Assembly (NCBI GenBank): GCA_037447655.1
Contig: JBBHKE010001240.1
Location: forward strand, 1 to 44,442
DNA: 44,442 nucleotides
DNA from: Zygnema cylindricum
Lineage: Eukaryota; Streptophyta; Zygnematophyceae; Zygnematales; Zygnemataceae
Direction: 5' to 3'
The notes beneath the pieces are model-generated. The model was not told the origin of the DNA. It did not search any database and was given only the letters and a program-made list of their open reading frames with translations. Both the position numbers and the translations under genes were made by a program. Positions 30,579 through 40,732 of this stretch are shown here, in pieces (the first letter of the stretch is position 1; each line of letters begins with the position of its first letter).

Positions 30579-31758
30579 TGTTGATATTTGACTATTTTCT
30601 AGGTGTGTATTAGGATAGATAAAGAGCAGAGGCAGTCTGCCTCTGACTCCCTTATCCAAGCCCCCATACTTGTTGTAGTCACTGAAGGCTGGATAGGGAT
30701 GGATAGGGAGACATAGTCATGGCTGCTTGAGTTCTCCAAGAGAGACAGGCAAATTAAGAAGGTTCATAAAATATTGACTGGCGCAGGATTTGATTCTGGT
30801 ACCTGCCGCCAGTCAAAGTAGCAGTTAGCTCTAGCCGTTAAGTTTAGAATAATGCTAATATATGTAGGGTTTGACAAATATTTAAATAGTAACACGTAGA
30901 CTAGTTCATTTAACGTGAAGTAGATATGTAGTACATCGAAACAGTTTTAGGTAATACAGAGTACGATTTCGATGTTTTATGAAACGGATATCGTGCACTT
31001 GTTTGGACCGCGAAACAAATACCGCGCCTCGAATTTCAGCGGCTAGGATTATATCTAATTTTGATCGGACGGCCGCGATAGGCGCCGCGATCACGGAAAA
31101 GGTACTTTTGGCGTTTTACGGTCATTGCCACGTCAGATGACACATGGCGTGATACCATTGGATTACGGGAACTCCGGAGATTACGGGAACAAAGCCTGAT
31201 TTGACATGTCGACGTTTTGGCCATGTTGTACAACGGTCGTACAGAAAGTACACTTGCACCTGTACTTTTCTATACGGCACAGTAATTTGATTGGTGCAGT
31301 ACTTCAGTAGATAGAGTTTTAGAGGGGGAATAGGACTTAGGAAATTTTGGATAGGTAACTGCCTCTCCCACAGAGCACCTTGTATAAATTGCAAACTTTA
31401 GCCAACCATAACTATCAATTTACTTGACAATTTTAAGTGATTCTTTTTGCTGCGGACTCAGGGGAGTCCAAGCTAGATAGGGGTGTAGTTGGTCAGAGGT
31501 TTTGTCAGCCAGGGTGGCTGCATTTCTAGCGGAAAGTCAAAGTGGGTGAATGTGTCCAAATCTCATATTCTAACTTTGCATTCAGTGGTGGAGCTGAGCA
31601 CACAGAAAGTGTTATTTCACAGTGGTGAATCTATATTAGGGTTCTGACTGTCAAGGGGTCAGTCATTTGGGTTTATATCAACTTGGAGTCGACACTATCT
31701 AGATAAGTTTTTTTTGAATCTGCTTACTCTGAGGGCCAATGGAGGTCTCAGAGTTTCA
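30579..31758 (+). repeat. E2 3' LTR
   Basis: 1180 bp. It starts after AAGGGGAG and ends GAGTTTCA followed by the target duplication CTTTA. It has a 10-bp duplication (GGATAGGGAT) absent from the 5' LTR. The two short frames shared exactly with the 5' LTR (31036-31233, 31122-31394 on minus) are repeat sequence, not genes. Confidence 0.95.
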
Positions 31759-31778
31759 CTTTACGGGCTGGGTTAATT

Positions 31779-32038
31779 GAGGGTGAAGTCCTTTTAGGAT
31801 ATTTTGTAATTCTACAGTCAGCATTGTAATTGTACCACCACCATTACAATTGTACAGCCAACATTACAGAATGCTAAATTTTGAATGATGTTTTATCGCT
31901 CAAAGTTTGTAATCACATGTTCAAAATTTAGTGGTACTACGTAAGTTAAGATCGTATGTTAAAAATCGTCAATGATTTTCACACCGACCACAAATGTTCA
32001 TCTGCGCACCATGTACGTACGTACCAGGTCATCGTACA
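31779..32038. mobile_element. 1-kb inverted-repeat transposon, copy 2, segment 1
   Basis: GAGGGTGAAGTCC.. at the left and the stretch from ACATTACAGAATGCTA to GTCATCGTACA align with 24971-25200 of copy 1. Copy 2 is cut at GTACA (32034-32038) by insertion of E3 and resumes with the same GTACA at 38225. Confidence 0.6.
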
Positions 32039-32912
32039 TGAAATTTTGTGGTCTCTATTGACCCACGAAATGAGCAGCATATGTAAAGCCTATAGGATAA
32101 TATTTGCCCCTTCCACTTTCCCACTGAATAAGTGCCGCCCAAACACACAAATATTCTCACCACCCTCACCCTTGTGAGGACAAGACTCCCTTGAGTTAAA
32201 CACAAAAAGAATCACTGAATTTGCTCCTTTGAGCAGTAAATTATGGCTAGTCAAAGATGACCTTTATAGTTACAAGCTCTCTTAGAGAGAGGTACCTAAG
32301 TATCACTAAATCTTGGTCTACCTATTCACGACTACCTACTACTAAACCCTAGTCCAATAGGAACACTATATAGTACAAGAAGGTACAATAAGAGATGTAC
32401 TTATTGTACGACCTTTTTACGACATGGTATATAAGGTGACACTTGTGAAATCGGGAGCCATGGTTCCTCCTCCCATCTTCTCCGATATCAAATAATGTGG
32501 CGTCACGTGGAAACGCGTGACGGTATCTCCAAATGACGCCACGTGGCGGCTACAATGTCGGTCGTCCGATCAAAACATGTTTTACACGGTTCAGATTCGC
32601 GTACATGCATGAATTGCTCCTTTTCGTTAGTCTGTTGTTAATTAGCTGTTGCGTTAATGTTTATATACCTTTGAAACCCGTCACGTGTATCTTTTCGTAG
32701 CACCTTAATGGTTAAGGCGCTCTGCTATAGAGAATCTAGAAGTCTCACGTTTAAATTCAGACCTAGGCAACATTTTAGTAAAATATCCTCTACTTCAAAA
32801 TCTGCCACTTTCTAAATATGGCGGCAACCATGGCGCGCCTTTGATCCTCACTCTCTTTCTTTAAAGCAAAACTAAAATAGAGAAGTGAACTATTTATTCC
32901 CTCTTTTTAACA
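32039..32912 (-). repeat. E3 3' LTR, with antisense tRNA-like module
   Basis: 874 bp, starting (minus strand) TGTTAAAAAGAGGG after AAGGGGAG and ending CAAAATTTCA. On the plus strand at about 32692-32772 it carries TTAATGGTTAAGGCGC (box A-like, 32705-32720) and CGTTTAAATTC (box B-like, 32748-32758). Confidence 0.93.
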
Positions 32913-32925
32913 CTCCCCTTAATTT

Positions 32926-33363
32926 CTAGTCACTTTTGAATCTTAATCCACAATTTTCTCTACAATAAATCAACTTAGGGGAAGGCACTAGTTTTGTCAT
33001 CATGTCTGCAATCATTTCTCTATCAGTTTTATAAACCAGTTTAATAGTTTTATTTTCTACCTTCTCTTTGACAAAGCTTAATCTAATATCCATATGCTTA
33101 GCTTTGAAGTGATGTTTCGGATTAGTTGCAATAGAGATGGCAGCTTGATTATCACAATAAACATTTTGAGTTCCAAAGTTAATGAACACAAGTTCTTCAA
33201 GAAGAGATTTAACCCACATTAATGATTTGGTGGCAGCACAGGAAGCCATGTATTCAGCCTCCATAATGGACTGAGCAGTTACTTTTTGTTGCTTGTTAGT
33301 CCAACAACATGCACCGGATCCAACTTGCAACACATGTCTAGTCGTACACCTCCTTAAAGGCAC
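32926..33363 (-). pseudogene. E3 RNase H (C-terminal half)
   Basis: Shows KQQKVTAQSIMEAEYMA with the catalytic Glu, VYCDNQAAISIATNPKHHFK with a catalytic Asp, KHMDIRLSFVKEKV and ADMMTKLVPSPK, ending at the natural stop 14 bp before the 3' LTR. The N-terminal part of the domain is out of frame upstream (around 33370-33660). Confidence 0.9.
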
Positions 33364-33665
33364 ATCTCCATAACAGGCATCACTCTAAGTGGTGATGTCA
33401 GTGTGCTCCCCTCCCAAATGCAACCATAATTCCCTTGTCCCCACCAGATACCTCATCACCCTTTTGGCAGCCATCAGTCTCTCTTTCTTGGTTCATTTAG
33501 TCGTCTACTAAGGACACCAACAGCTGCAGCTATATCCGGACGGGTACAGTTCATAAAATAAATTAAACTGCCTACAATCTGCCGATAAGGGATATTTTCT
33601 ATAAATTTTCTTTCTATCTCATTTATCTCATCATTAATAATCAATATTCCTCTCTCTTCACTCCC

Positions 33666-34193
33666 CTAAAACGCTTTCTTCAAATCCATAAGAGTAGTAC
33701 ATCCGTTTGCTTTTTCCATCGGAAATTTTTCTAGCATATTACCGATTGCTTCCTTTTGAGTGATTCTTATAATTCCATTCCCTCTATCTCTCTCCATCTG
33801 AATTCCAAAAATGTACTTTGCTTCGCTAACATCTTTCATATTTAATCTGTTTCTAAGATCCCGTTTCAGTTTGTTAATTTTATCTAAGGACTTTTTTAAG
33901 ACTAAGAAATCATCCACATAAATAGCAATAAATATCACTCCATTCTCATCCTCAAATAAATATATAGAGTGATCTGAACCAATTCTCATATACCCCAAAC
34001 TGGTCAAAAAATCGTCTAGCTTTATATTCCGTTGTCGCGGGGCTTTTTTAAGGCCATAGAGTGATTTTATCAGTTTGCAAACTTTATTTTCCTCCCCACT
34101 TTCCACGAATCCTTCCGGTTGCCTCATGTAAATTTCTTCTTCCAACTCTCCGTGCAAAAAGGTCGTTTTAATATCCATCTGGTGGATTTCCAT
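33666..34193 (-). pseudogene. E3 reverse transcriptase (catalytic half)
   Basis: The frame reads EIHQMDIKTTFLHGELEEEI, LIKSLYGLKKAPRQ and the intact catalytic box IAIYVDDFLVL, then MKDVSEAKYIFGIQ. The N-terminal RT part lies upstream, near 34200-34440, with stops. This is the best preserved piece of E3. Confidence 0.9.
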
Positions 34194-34440
34194 ATCCTCC
34201 GCTGCGGCTATACTTAAAAGGATTATAACAGAAGGAAATTTGACTACAGGTGCAAAGGTTTCTTCGTAGTCTATCCCCTCTTTTTGAGTATGACCTTTTG
34301 CAACTAACCTAGCTTTGTACCTCTCAATGGTATTATCCGGAATTTACTTTAAGTTTAAAAACCCACTTACATCCGATCGGTTTTCGGTCAAGTGGACAAT
34401 CTACCAACTCCCATGTATTGACTTCAATGACAGAGGCCAT

Positions 34441-35067
34441 TTATTCATTTATAGCTGTGATCCACCGGCTACTTTCTGGAGTGTTTATGGCCTCTAAGTA
34501 TGTTTGAGGTTCATCTAGGTGAGACATCTTTGTGAGTTGGTTATTTACTTGTCTTTCTTGAAGTCGTTTACTACTTCTTCTTCCCCCTTCAAAATTGGAC
34601 GCCGGTATGGAAGGCATCCTTGGGTTTCGTTTAGGGAAATTTTCAGCTCCCATATCTTCCAATTCCGGTGTCTCATCAAGTTCCTCATCGGTTTCCACTT
34701 CGTACTGTGGCGTTGCCTCGGATGCTGTCCTTTCCACCTTCTCTTTTAGTAGATCTGCAGATTTTTCTTTTTCTCCCTCTTCTTTCTCTTCATTTTCAAA
34801 GTCAAAGTCAGAAAACTGATACGTTTCAAATCTGATTTTGACTTCCTTATTATATTTGAATGTATCAATGGACTTCTCTTCATTCATCACCACTATGTGT
34901 TTTATCAAAATTTTATCTTTCTTTTTCAAGTCATACACACGGTATCCTTTTATGCTCTCATCATATCCTACAAGATATCTTGGCTTCCCTCTCCCCTCTA
35001 ACTTCCATTTAGTCTTATCGGAATCCAATCTGTATATTTGACTTCCGAACACTCTTAAACTTGACAA
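34441..35067 (-). pseudogene. E3 integrase C-terminal region and start of RT
   Basis: Contains the conserved Copia stretch LRVFGSQIYRL..GRGKPRYLVGYDESIKGYRVYD. It is followed by an acidic linker and SHLDEPQTYLEAINTPESSRWITAINE, the usual entry to the reverse transcriptase domain. Stops at both borders separate it from neighbouring fragments. Confidence 0.85.
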
Positions 35068-35295
35068 ATCTGGCTTTCTTTCTTTCCACCTCTCATACGG
35101 AGTTTCCTCTTTATTTGTAGAAGTTATGACTCAATTTTTGATGAAAGTAGCATAGTTCATAGACTCTGCGCAAAACTGCAACCCTATCCTCTTATCAGTT
35201 AGCATACTTTTGGACGTATCTCCTAAAGTTCTATTCACTCTTTCTGCTACTCTATTCTATTCCGGATTATAGGGAACAGTTATCTCATGATGAAT

Positions 35296-35928
35296 TCATT
35301 CTTCTTTGAGATATTCTTCTAATTCCTTTGAGGTGTATTCTTTCCCATAATCACTTATTATCTCTTTTATTGAGGTTTCATGTAGCTTTTCACTCCATAC
35401 TTTATACTCTTTGAAACATCTTAATACCTTTGACTTATATCTGAGAAAGTATACCTTCGTGTATCTAGACCAATCATCTGTGATGGTTAACATCCATCTC
35501 TTCTCCCCATGTGAAGCATACCTAGCAGGTCCCCAAACATCAGTTTGAACTAGATCTAATACTTTCTCTCTCCTAAATGTGGTTGCCTTTGGAAATGGAA
35601 GTCTATGAATCTTCCCTTGGGCACATCCACTACAATCATCAAAGGTCTCATCATCCTCAAAAGTAAAACCCTCCACTATTCTTTTTTTCTTCATTTTCTT
35701 TAATCTATCTAGATGCACATGCCCTAACCTTTTATGCCAAAGCATCATCTCACTTGCACACGAGTAGAGAACACTCTTTTCATTGCAAAGAACAATTCTG
35801 AACATTCCTTGACTGCCCTTCTCAGCTATGAAATAAACCAAATTACCAAAGCTTGCTGTGAAGATTCCTTTCCTAGTTCTTGTTTCAAACTCCTTTTCAT
35901 CTAGGACAGTTGTTGAGACTAAGTTCAT
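35296..35928 (-). pseudogene. E3 GAG-pre-integrase and integrase (N-terminal half)
   Basis: Shows LWHKRLGHVHLDRLKKMKK..CSGCAQGKIHRLPFP (zinc-binding HHCC segment), then VQTDVWGP with the first catalytic Asp and an I-I-S-D-Y-G-KEYTS segment with the second Asp. The NG of the usual D-N-G is altered to Y-G. The frame stops at 35296 before the catalytic Glu. Upstream, the protease site is only recognisable as DGWIIN followed by a stop near 36125. Confidence 0.88.
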
Positions 35929-36349
35929 GCTAAGCTATGGAATGTAAAGAACGTCTGAGAGTGTTACAATTGAGACTTTTCCATCAACTAGAACCTTCAA
36001 GTCAACAGTTCCAACAAGACTTGTGGTTTCTACTCTACCATCTCCGCACTCTATCTCAACAATTGGGATTTTTCTCAGTTAATGAACCACCGCTTATCTT
36101 TGCACATATGCATTGAAGCCCTTAGTTTATGATCCACCCATCCTCGTGTGGGTCCCTCTTACCTTCGAAAGCACACTTTTGTCTCCGTGGAATGTCGACA
36201 TGCTTTTCAGTGTTTTTCGGATTAAGAAGAAGCTCCTCAAGCTCTTTCCTAGTTCAACTTTTCCTTCCACTTCCTCATCATGAACTTGAGTCAAGAAAGC
36301 CTTTTTATTTCCTCCATCCCTTGAGGTTCCTTGACCAATTTGCAGTCAA

Positions 36350-37333
36350 AGATATGCAAGTTTGACACAATCTGCCATATAGTGTCCGGTTTCTTGCAAA
36401 AGTGACATAATCCTCATCGAGAAGTTTATCTCCCTTGTCTTTCAAATCTGCCACCCTCCTTGTCCTCTTCCACCAAAGTTTTGATAGGGATTTTTCCCTC
36501 TCTCCTCATCACGCTTCCGCCAATCAGCTCCTGCAGACAATGCTTGAACACTTGGACTCCCTCTCCTAAGCTTTATGGTGATTTCTTTCACTAAAATCAT
36601 TCCCACTGTGTCATCCAATTGCTATTGCTATCTCCTATGTCCTACAATGGGTTAATGATATTCTCATACTGTTCAGGTAGTTTCATCATTAATATGTTCA
36701 CTATTTGTCTCTCGGACCATGAGTTACCTGCACTCTCTAGCTTTCCAAATAATGCTCCTAAATCATTGCAGTAATTATTCATACTTCCTCCTTTATAAGT
36801 ATAAGCTGCAATCTTATTTTCGGCCAACTGTTGTTGGTGCAATGATCCACTCTTACATTTCTTAACTAGTGATATCCAAATCTGAGATGAAGATTTGACA
36901 TGCATAAGGGTAATGGCAATGCCCTTTGCTACAGTTTTGAGAATTAAGAGCTTAGCAACCTTATATTTGTAGTTCCACTTTTCATACTCTGATCTTTCGG
37001 TCTGAACCCTTGTCGCCGATTTTGGTGGTGTTGCTGCCGGTATCGCCTTCGGCAATGGTGTCACTTGAGTTGCAACTCCTCCCTTTTCTCCTTCCATGAC
37101 AATCTCCTCTCTTTCCTCATCTTCATCCTCGGTGATGGTCGCACCTGTTCTACCAACTGTAGAGGCGGAGGTGCTAAAAAAACGTGTCCCTCCAAACCCA
37201 GGTGGAGGTGGGCATCGAATTTGTCCAGACACTATGCCCCATAGATGCTTCTCAAATATTTCTCCCTCCATAATCATTTCCCAATACAAAATTTTGATCC
37301 ATAAAATACGGGCACCCTAGAGGGTGGGCGCAT
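36350..37333 (-). pseudogene. E3 gag, broken
   Basis: Begins at the ATG in the primer-binding site (MRPPSRV..), shifts frame near 37280 and continues as 37289-36642. That stretch contains EKHLWGIVSGQIRCPP, an acidic spacer, then a capsid part with QIWISLVKKCKSGSLHQQQLA and LMMKLPEQYENI. A later zinc knuckle C-HF-C-KKPG-H-YMAD-C is visible near 36370-36410 but split by a +1 shift. The protein would package element RNA. This copy cannot be translated through. Confidence 0.82.
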
Positions 37334-37337
37334 AACC
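37322..37337 (-). other. E3 primer-binding site, initiator tRNA-Met anticodon arm
   Basis: On the minus strand GGTTATGCGCCCACCC follows the 5' LTR. It is the same half-tRNA-Met complement as in E2 with one internal mismatch (C for G). The contained ATG opens a frame MRPPSRVPVFYGSKF, homologous to the E2 gag start. Confidence 0.82.
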
Positions 37338-38224
37338 TAAAATTTTGTGGTCTCCATTGACCCACAGAATGAGCAGCCTATGTAAAGCCTATAGGATAAT
37401 ATTTGCCCCTTCTACTTTCCCACTGAATAAGTGCCGCCCAGGCACACAAATATTCTCACCACCCTCACCCCTATGAGGACAAGACTCCCTTAAGTCAAAC
37501 GCAAAAAGAATCACTGAATTTGCTCCCCTGAGCAGTAAGTTATGGTTGGTCAAAGATGACCTTTATAGTTACAAGCTCTCTTAGAGAGAGGTACCTAAAT
37601 ATCACTAAGTATTGGTCTGCCTACTCACGACTACCTACTACTAAACCCTAGTCTAATAATAACACTATATAGTAGAAGAAGGTACAATGGGAGATGTACT
37701 TCTTGTACAACCATTGTACGACATGTTCTACAAGGTGATACTTGTGAAATCGGGAGCCATGGTTCCTCCTCCCATCTTTTCCGCTATCAATTAATATAGC
37801 GCCACGTGGCACCGCGTGACGCTATCTATAAATGACGCCAAAATCTCTCTTCGCGTGGCGGCTACAATGTCGGCCGTCCGATCAAAACATATTTTACACG
37901 GTTCAGATTCGTGTACATGCATGAATTGCTCCTTTTTGTTAGTCTACTGTTTATTAGCTTTTGCGTTAATGTCTATATATCTTTGAAACCCGTCACGTGT
38001 ATCGTTTCGTAGCGTCTTAATGGTTAAGGCGCTCTGCTATAGAGAATCCAGAAGTTTCAGGTTTAAATTCAGACCTAGGCAACATTTTGGTAAAATATCC
38101 TCTATTTCAAAATCTGCCACTTTTTAAATATGACGGCAGCCATGGCGCGCCTTTGATCCTCACTCTCTTTTTTTAAAGCAAAAATTACTTTTTTAAGTGA
38201 ACTATTAATTACCTCTTTTCAACA
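37338..38224 (-). repeat. E3 5' LTR, with antisense tRNA-like module
   Basis: 887 bp, starting (minus strand) TGTTGAAAAGAGG and ending CAAAATTTTA at the primer-binding site. The tRNA-like box A (38017-38032) and box B (GGTTTAAATTC, 38060-38070) are on the plus strand, antisense to the element. The last C of the expected CA end is T here. Confidence 0.93.
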
Positions 38225-38381
38225 GTACAAAAAGACATTTTAATTTTTCGCATACGCTTTGTCAGTCACCAGCTCATTTTTTTAGGGTTCTTTGTTTTTC
38301 GCGTGACGAATGAGCGTTGCCAAAAATAGTGTGACAAAGTGCGTTACGATATTTCTTTTTGTGTTATCGGTTAGATATTTG
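38225..38381. mobile_element. 1-kb inverted-repeat transposon, copy 2, segment 2
   Basis: Aligns with 25200-25390 of copy 1 (CGCTTTGTCAG, TTTTTCGCGTGACGAATGAGC, CAAAAATAGTGTGAC, GCGTTACGATAT). It resumes after E3 with GTACA and is cut again at 38381 by the hAT-like MITE. Confidence 0.6.
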
Positions 38382-38843
38382 CATAGTTTAAAAGTAGGTG
38401 AAAGTATGCCCATACAATATGCCTATTGTATGCAAAACATACAATATGAGTATATGACCTCAAGACCCATATTGTATTGGTCGCAAAATGAAAACAAATA
38501 GTAACACCGTTGAATTGCACATCGATCGATAGAGAAGTAAAAGTCATGTCTAAATTTTGAAAAACATTCGGACAAAAAATCTTTTTTTTGTGAGTTTTAA
38601 GGTATTTTTATTTAAACCGTCAGATTTGGGCGATCGGACGGTCGCTGATCAAAGTAGCGATCTAAGAAGATCACATGAAAAGCCCAAAACACAACTAACG
38701 ATAAGATTATCGTCAGATTTGGAGGATCGGATGTCGCTGATTAAAGTAACGATTTATGAATATCACATGAAATGCCCATAACACAACTACGATAAAGGCA
38801 CCTACAAAAGGCCTACAATATAAACGCATGCTTTTGAACAATG
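38382..38843. mobile_element. hAT-like MITE, 462 bp (same family as 8670-9325)
   Basis: Ends CATAGTTTAAAAGTAGGTG and, inward from the right, CATTGTTCAAAAGCATG. The flanks GATATTTG (38374-38381) and GACTTTTG (38844-38851) agree at six of eight positions. The interior is the reverse complement of the 9000-9320 part of the first copy and contains a duplicated segment (TCAGATTTGG.GATCGGA.G). No coding capacity is seen. Confidence 0.68.
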
Positions 38844-39012
38844 GACTTTTGAATGCATATATCATGTGCATAATGTTTTTGTTTCCGTTGGTTGTCTTTT
38901 TGACATGTATGCTAATTATCCAACGTGGCGCGGCTCTAATTATTATGTAAATAGTGATGTACCTCGCGAGGTAATGGTGATTTACCTCACAAGTACATCA
39001 CCATTCATGAGG
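38844..39012. mobile_element. 1-kb inverted-repeat transposon, copy 2, segment 3
   Basis: Aligns with 25420-25540 of copy 1 (ATATCATGTGC, TTTCCGTTGGTTG, ATTATCCAACGTGG). It ends in the GTACCTCGCGAGGTA palindromes, at which the solo LTR begins. Confidence 0.6.
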
Positions 39013-40060
39013 TGTAAACTCTGAAACCTCCATAAGTCCTCAGAGTGGACAGCTTCCAAGAAGCCTCTAGGATAATCCTGACCCCTTTGTGTTTAAGCAA
39101 AAATAACTACCACTCTGACAGACAAAAACTCTGACCACCTGCACCCCTGTGAAGGCAAGACTCCCCTGAGTCGATAGCAAAAAGAATCTCTGAATTTGCT
39201 CCTCGAGCAGTAAGTTATGGAGGGTCAAAGTTGACCTTTTGTACAAAAGCTCTATGGGAGAGAGGGTCCTATCTTCTAATTTTTCTAAGTCCTATCTCTC
39301 TCACAGACTCTATCTACTGATGTACGGAACCAATCAGAATACAGTTTTGTACGCAAAAGTACAGCTGCCGGTGTACTTTATGTACGGACATTGTACGACA
39401 TGGCCTAAATGTCCACACGTGGAATGTCCGGATTCGCTCCTTTAATCCTCGGAGATGCCGCGCTCCAATTTAACATCGCCACGTGTCATCGGATGTGGCG
39501 ATGCCCAAAAACCGTCGAATTCGGCTTCCGCGATCTCGGCGCTAATTTCGGCTGTCCGATTAAACTCGCATTTGATCGTAGCCGTAATAAATACATGCGC
39601 GGTATTTGTTTCGCTTACGAAATCAATGCGCGGTATTGATTTCTTATCCGTATCGGAATTCGTACTTTTACACTACCAGATCTATGTATCCCGTTAACAG
39701 TTATAGTTAAATGATTTATCCTACGAATTAATGTTTAATTAATTATCGTACTATATAATGCGTAAGACTACTTCTAGACTTAACGGCTAAGGCTACCGAC
39801 TATCTACTGTCTGTCGGCCGGCAGGTACCAGGATCAAATCCTGTCGCCGGCACATACCTTTTAGTAATTAATCCCCTAACCAATATAAATTTCCCGTAAA
39901 CCTCAGGTTAGCCTAGGTAGCCATGGCTCTAGCTTCCTCTCCAATTTCTCAGTGACTGCGACAAGTTTGAGAGTTGGAGAGAGAAAATAGAGGTAGACTG
40001 CCTCAGCTTCTTTATTTCTATTCAGACCTAGAAAATACTTAAAAACCATTAATTTCTACA
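39013..40060 (-). mobile_element. Solo LTR, family B
   Basis: On the minus strand it starts TGTAGAAATTAATGG at 40060 and ends GAGTTTACA at 39013, giving 1048 bp without an internal region. The end portion (GACTCAGGGGAGTC palindrome, AAAAAGAATC) and the overall layout resemble the E2 and E3 LTRs. A tRNA-like module lies at 39776-39855. No target duplication is seen: the left flank CATGAGG and the right flank TAATGGTG join to a sequence that exists intact at 40096. Confidence 0.82.
39776..39855 (+). other. tRNA-like module in the solo LTR (antisense)
   Basis: Box A-like TAACGGCTAAGGCTACC begins at 39781 and box B-like GGATCAAATCC spans 39831-39841. A T-arm-like hairpin (CAGG-ATCAAAT-CCTG, 39829-39843) sits inside an outer stem GCCGGC/GCCGGC (39817-39822, 39846-39851). 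No complete cloverleaf or anticodon arm is seen. The layout could support Pol III initiation antisense to the element. Confidence 0.5.
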
Positions 40061-40334
40061 TAATGGTGATGTACCTCGCGAGGTACATCACCATTCGTGA
40101 GGTAATGGTGATGTACCTCTCGAGGTACATCACCATTTACATAAACTTTTGAAGCGAATGCTTCTCGAAAAATTATCTTACGGTCATTGTTACCTCATAT
40201 ACCTTTGGAGAATATTGGCAAGATTCTCTGTAATGTTGTTTTGCTAATAAAAACAAAATAAGCGGTACGGTATGATACGGTTAGGCGTGGATTACTGTAA
40301 ACTACTCCACGTTTCGAATGATGGAACGCAACCA
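40061..40334. mobile_element. 1-kb inverted-repeat transposon, copy 2, segment 4, with tandem hairpins
   Basis: Two successive palindromes, GATGTACCTCGCGAGGTACATC and GATGTACCTCTCGAGGTACATC (40067-40135), precede a stretch that aligns with 25790-25973 of copy 1 (GCGAATGCTTC, ACCTTTGGAGAATATTGGCA, GATTCTCTGTAATGTTG). It reaches the terminal repeat TGGAACGCAACCA near 40334. The MITE found in copy 1 is absent here. Confidence 0.62.
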
Positions 40335-40549
40335 TTAGTGCTATTAATTCTAAAATGGCCGGTGTAGTTTTATTCTTTCATTTATTACCCAAAAACTATT
40401 AGTGCTAGTAGACACTGTTCAATTAGGAGGTTAAAAGTGGGCCACACATTTAGTCATATTTAGTGTAGCTGGAAATAATAATATATTAATTTGTTATGTC
40501 AACTAAAATTTATTTTTATTTTAATATATGCACAATTTTATATTATCTT

Positions 40550-40620
40550 AGATTGTTAGCTCAGTGGTGAGATACCGACTGTAGATCGATAGGTCTCTGA
40601 TTAAAACTCGGAACGTTCGT
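40550..40620 (+). pseudogene. tRNA-Cys pseudogene
   Basis: Aligns with both tRNA-Cys genes (TTAGCTCAGTGGTGAGATACC, GATCGATAGGTCTCTG) but has a broken acceptor stem (AGATTGT versus ACGTTCG) and a mutated D arm. The T loop is TTAAAAC, and the anticodon position is changed from GCA to GTA. A stretch before it resembles the sequence before tRNA copy 1, so a larger segment was copied. Confidence 0.8.
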
Positions 40621-40732
40621 GAAGTAGCGACGACATACTTTTTATGGAATGAGGATTAGTTGGAGTAAACTTAATGAGCCACTTTATATAAACACATTTT
40701 AGCGTAGCTAAGCTAAATAGAGGCCTAACTCC

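Larger units (their letters stand above)
27549..31758 (+). mobile_element. E2: gag-only (TR-GAG-like) Copia LTR element with perfect target duplication
   Basis: LTRs at 27549-28718 and 30579-31758 flank an internal region of only 1860 bp. Both LTRs start TGTTGATATTTGAC. The 5-bp flanks CTTTA (27544-27548 and 31759-31763) match exactly, so both ends are original. The primer-binding site is at 28719 and a purine tract (AATAAGGGGAG) lies at 30568-30578. The interior has gag remnants and purine-rich frames but no integrase, reverse transcriptase or RNase H. It must have relied on a partner element for enzymes. E3-like elements are plausible helpers because the LTR ends, the primer site and the gag start are similar. 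Confidence 0.93.
32039..38224 (-). mobile_element. E3: full-length Copia LTR retrotransposon, decayed, with perfect target duplication
   Basis: Minus-strand element: 5' LTR 38224-37338, internal region 37337-32913, 3' LTR 32912-32039. Both LTRs start TGTT(G/A)AAAAGAGG. The flanking GTACA (32034-32038 and 38225-38229) matches exactly. Internal remnants are in Copia order: gag, zinc knuckle, degenerate protease site, GAG-pre-integrase/integrase, reverse transcriptase, RNase H. Multiple stops and frameshifts inactivate it. LTR ends resemble E2, indicating related lineages. The two LTRs differ throughout, including a 14-bp insertion near 37840, so E3 is older than the identical block of E2 would suggest for that element. 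Confidence 0.95.

Noticed and set aside
31122-31394. 90-codon frame identical to one at 28082-28354
   Set aside because: Perfect conservation comes from the identical LTR block, not from coding constraint; it has no recognisable protein.
32692-32772. Functional tRNA gene
   Set aside because: Box A and box B are present, but no acceptor stem or complete cloverleaf forms, and the segment lies in both LTRs of E3.
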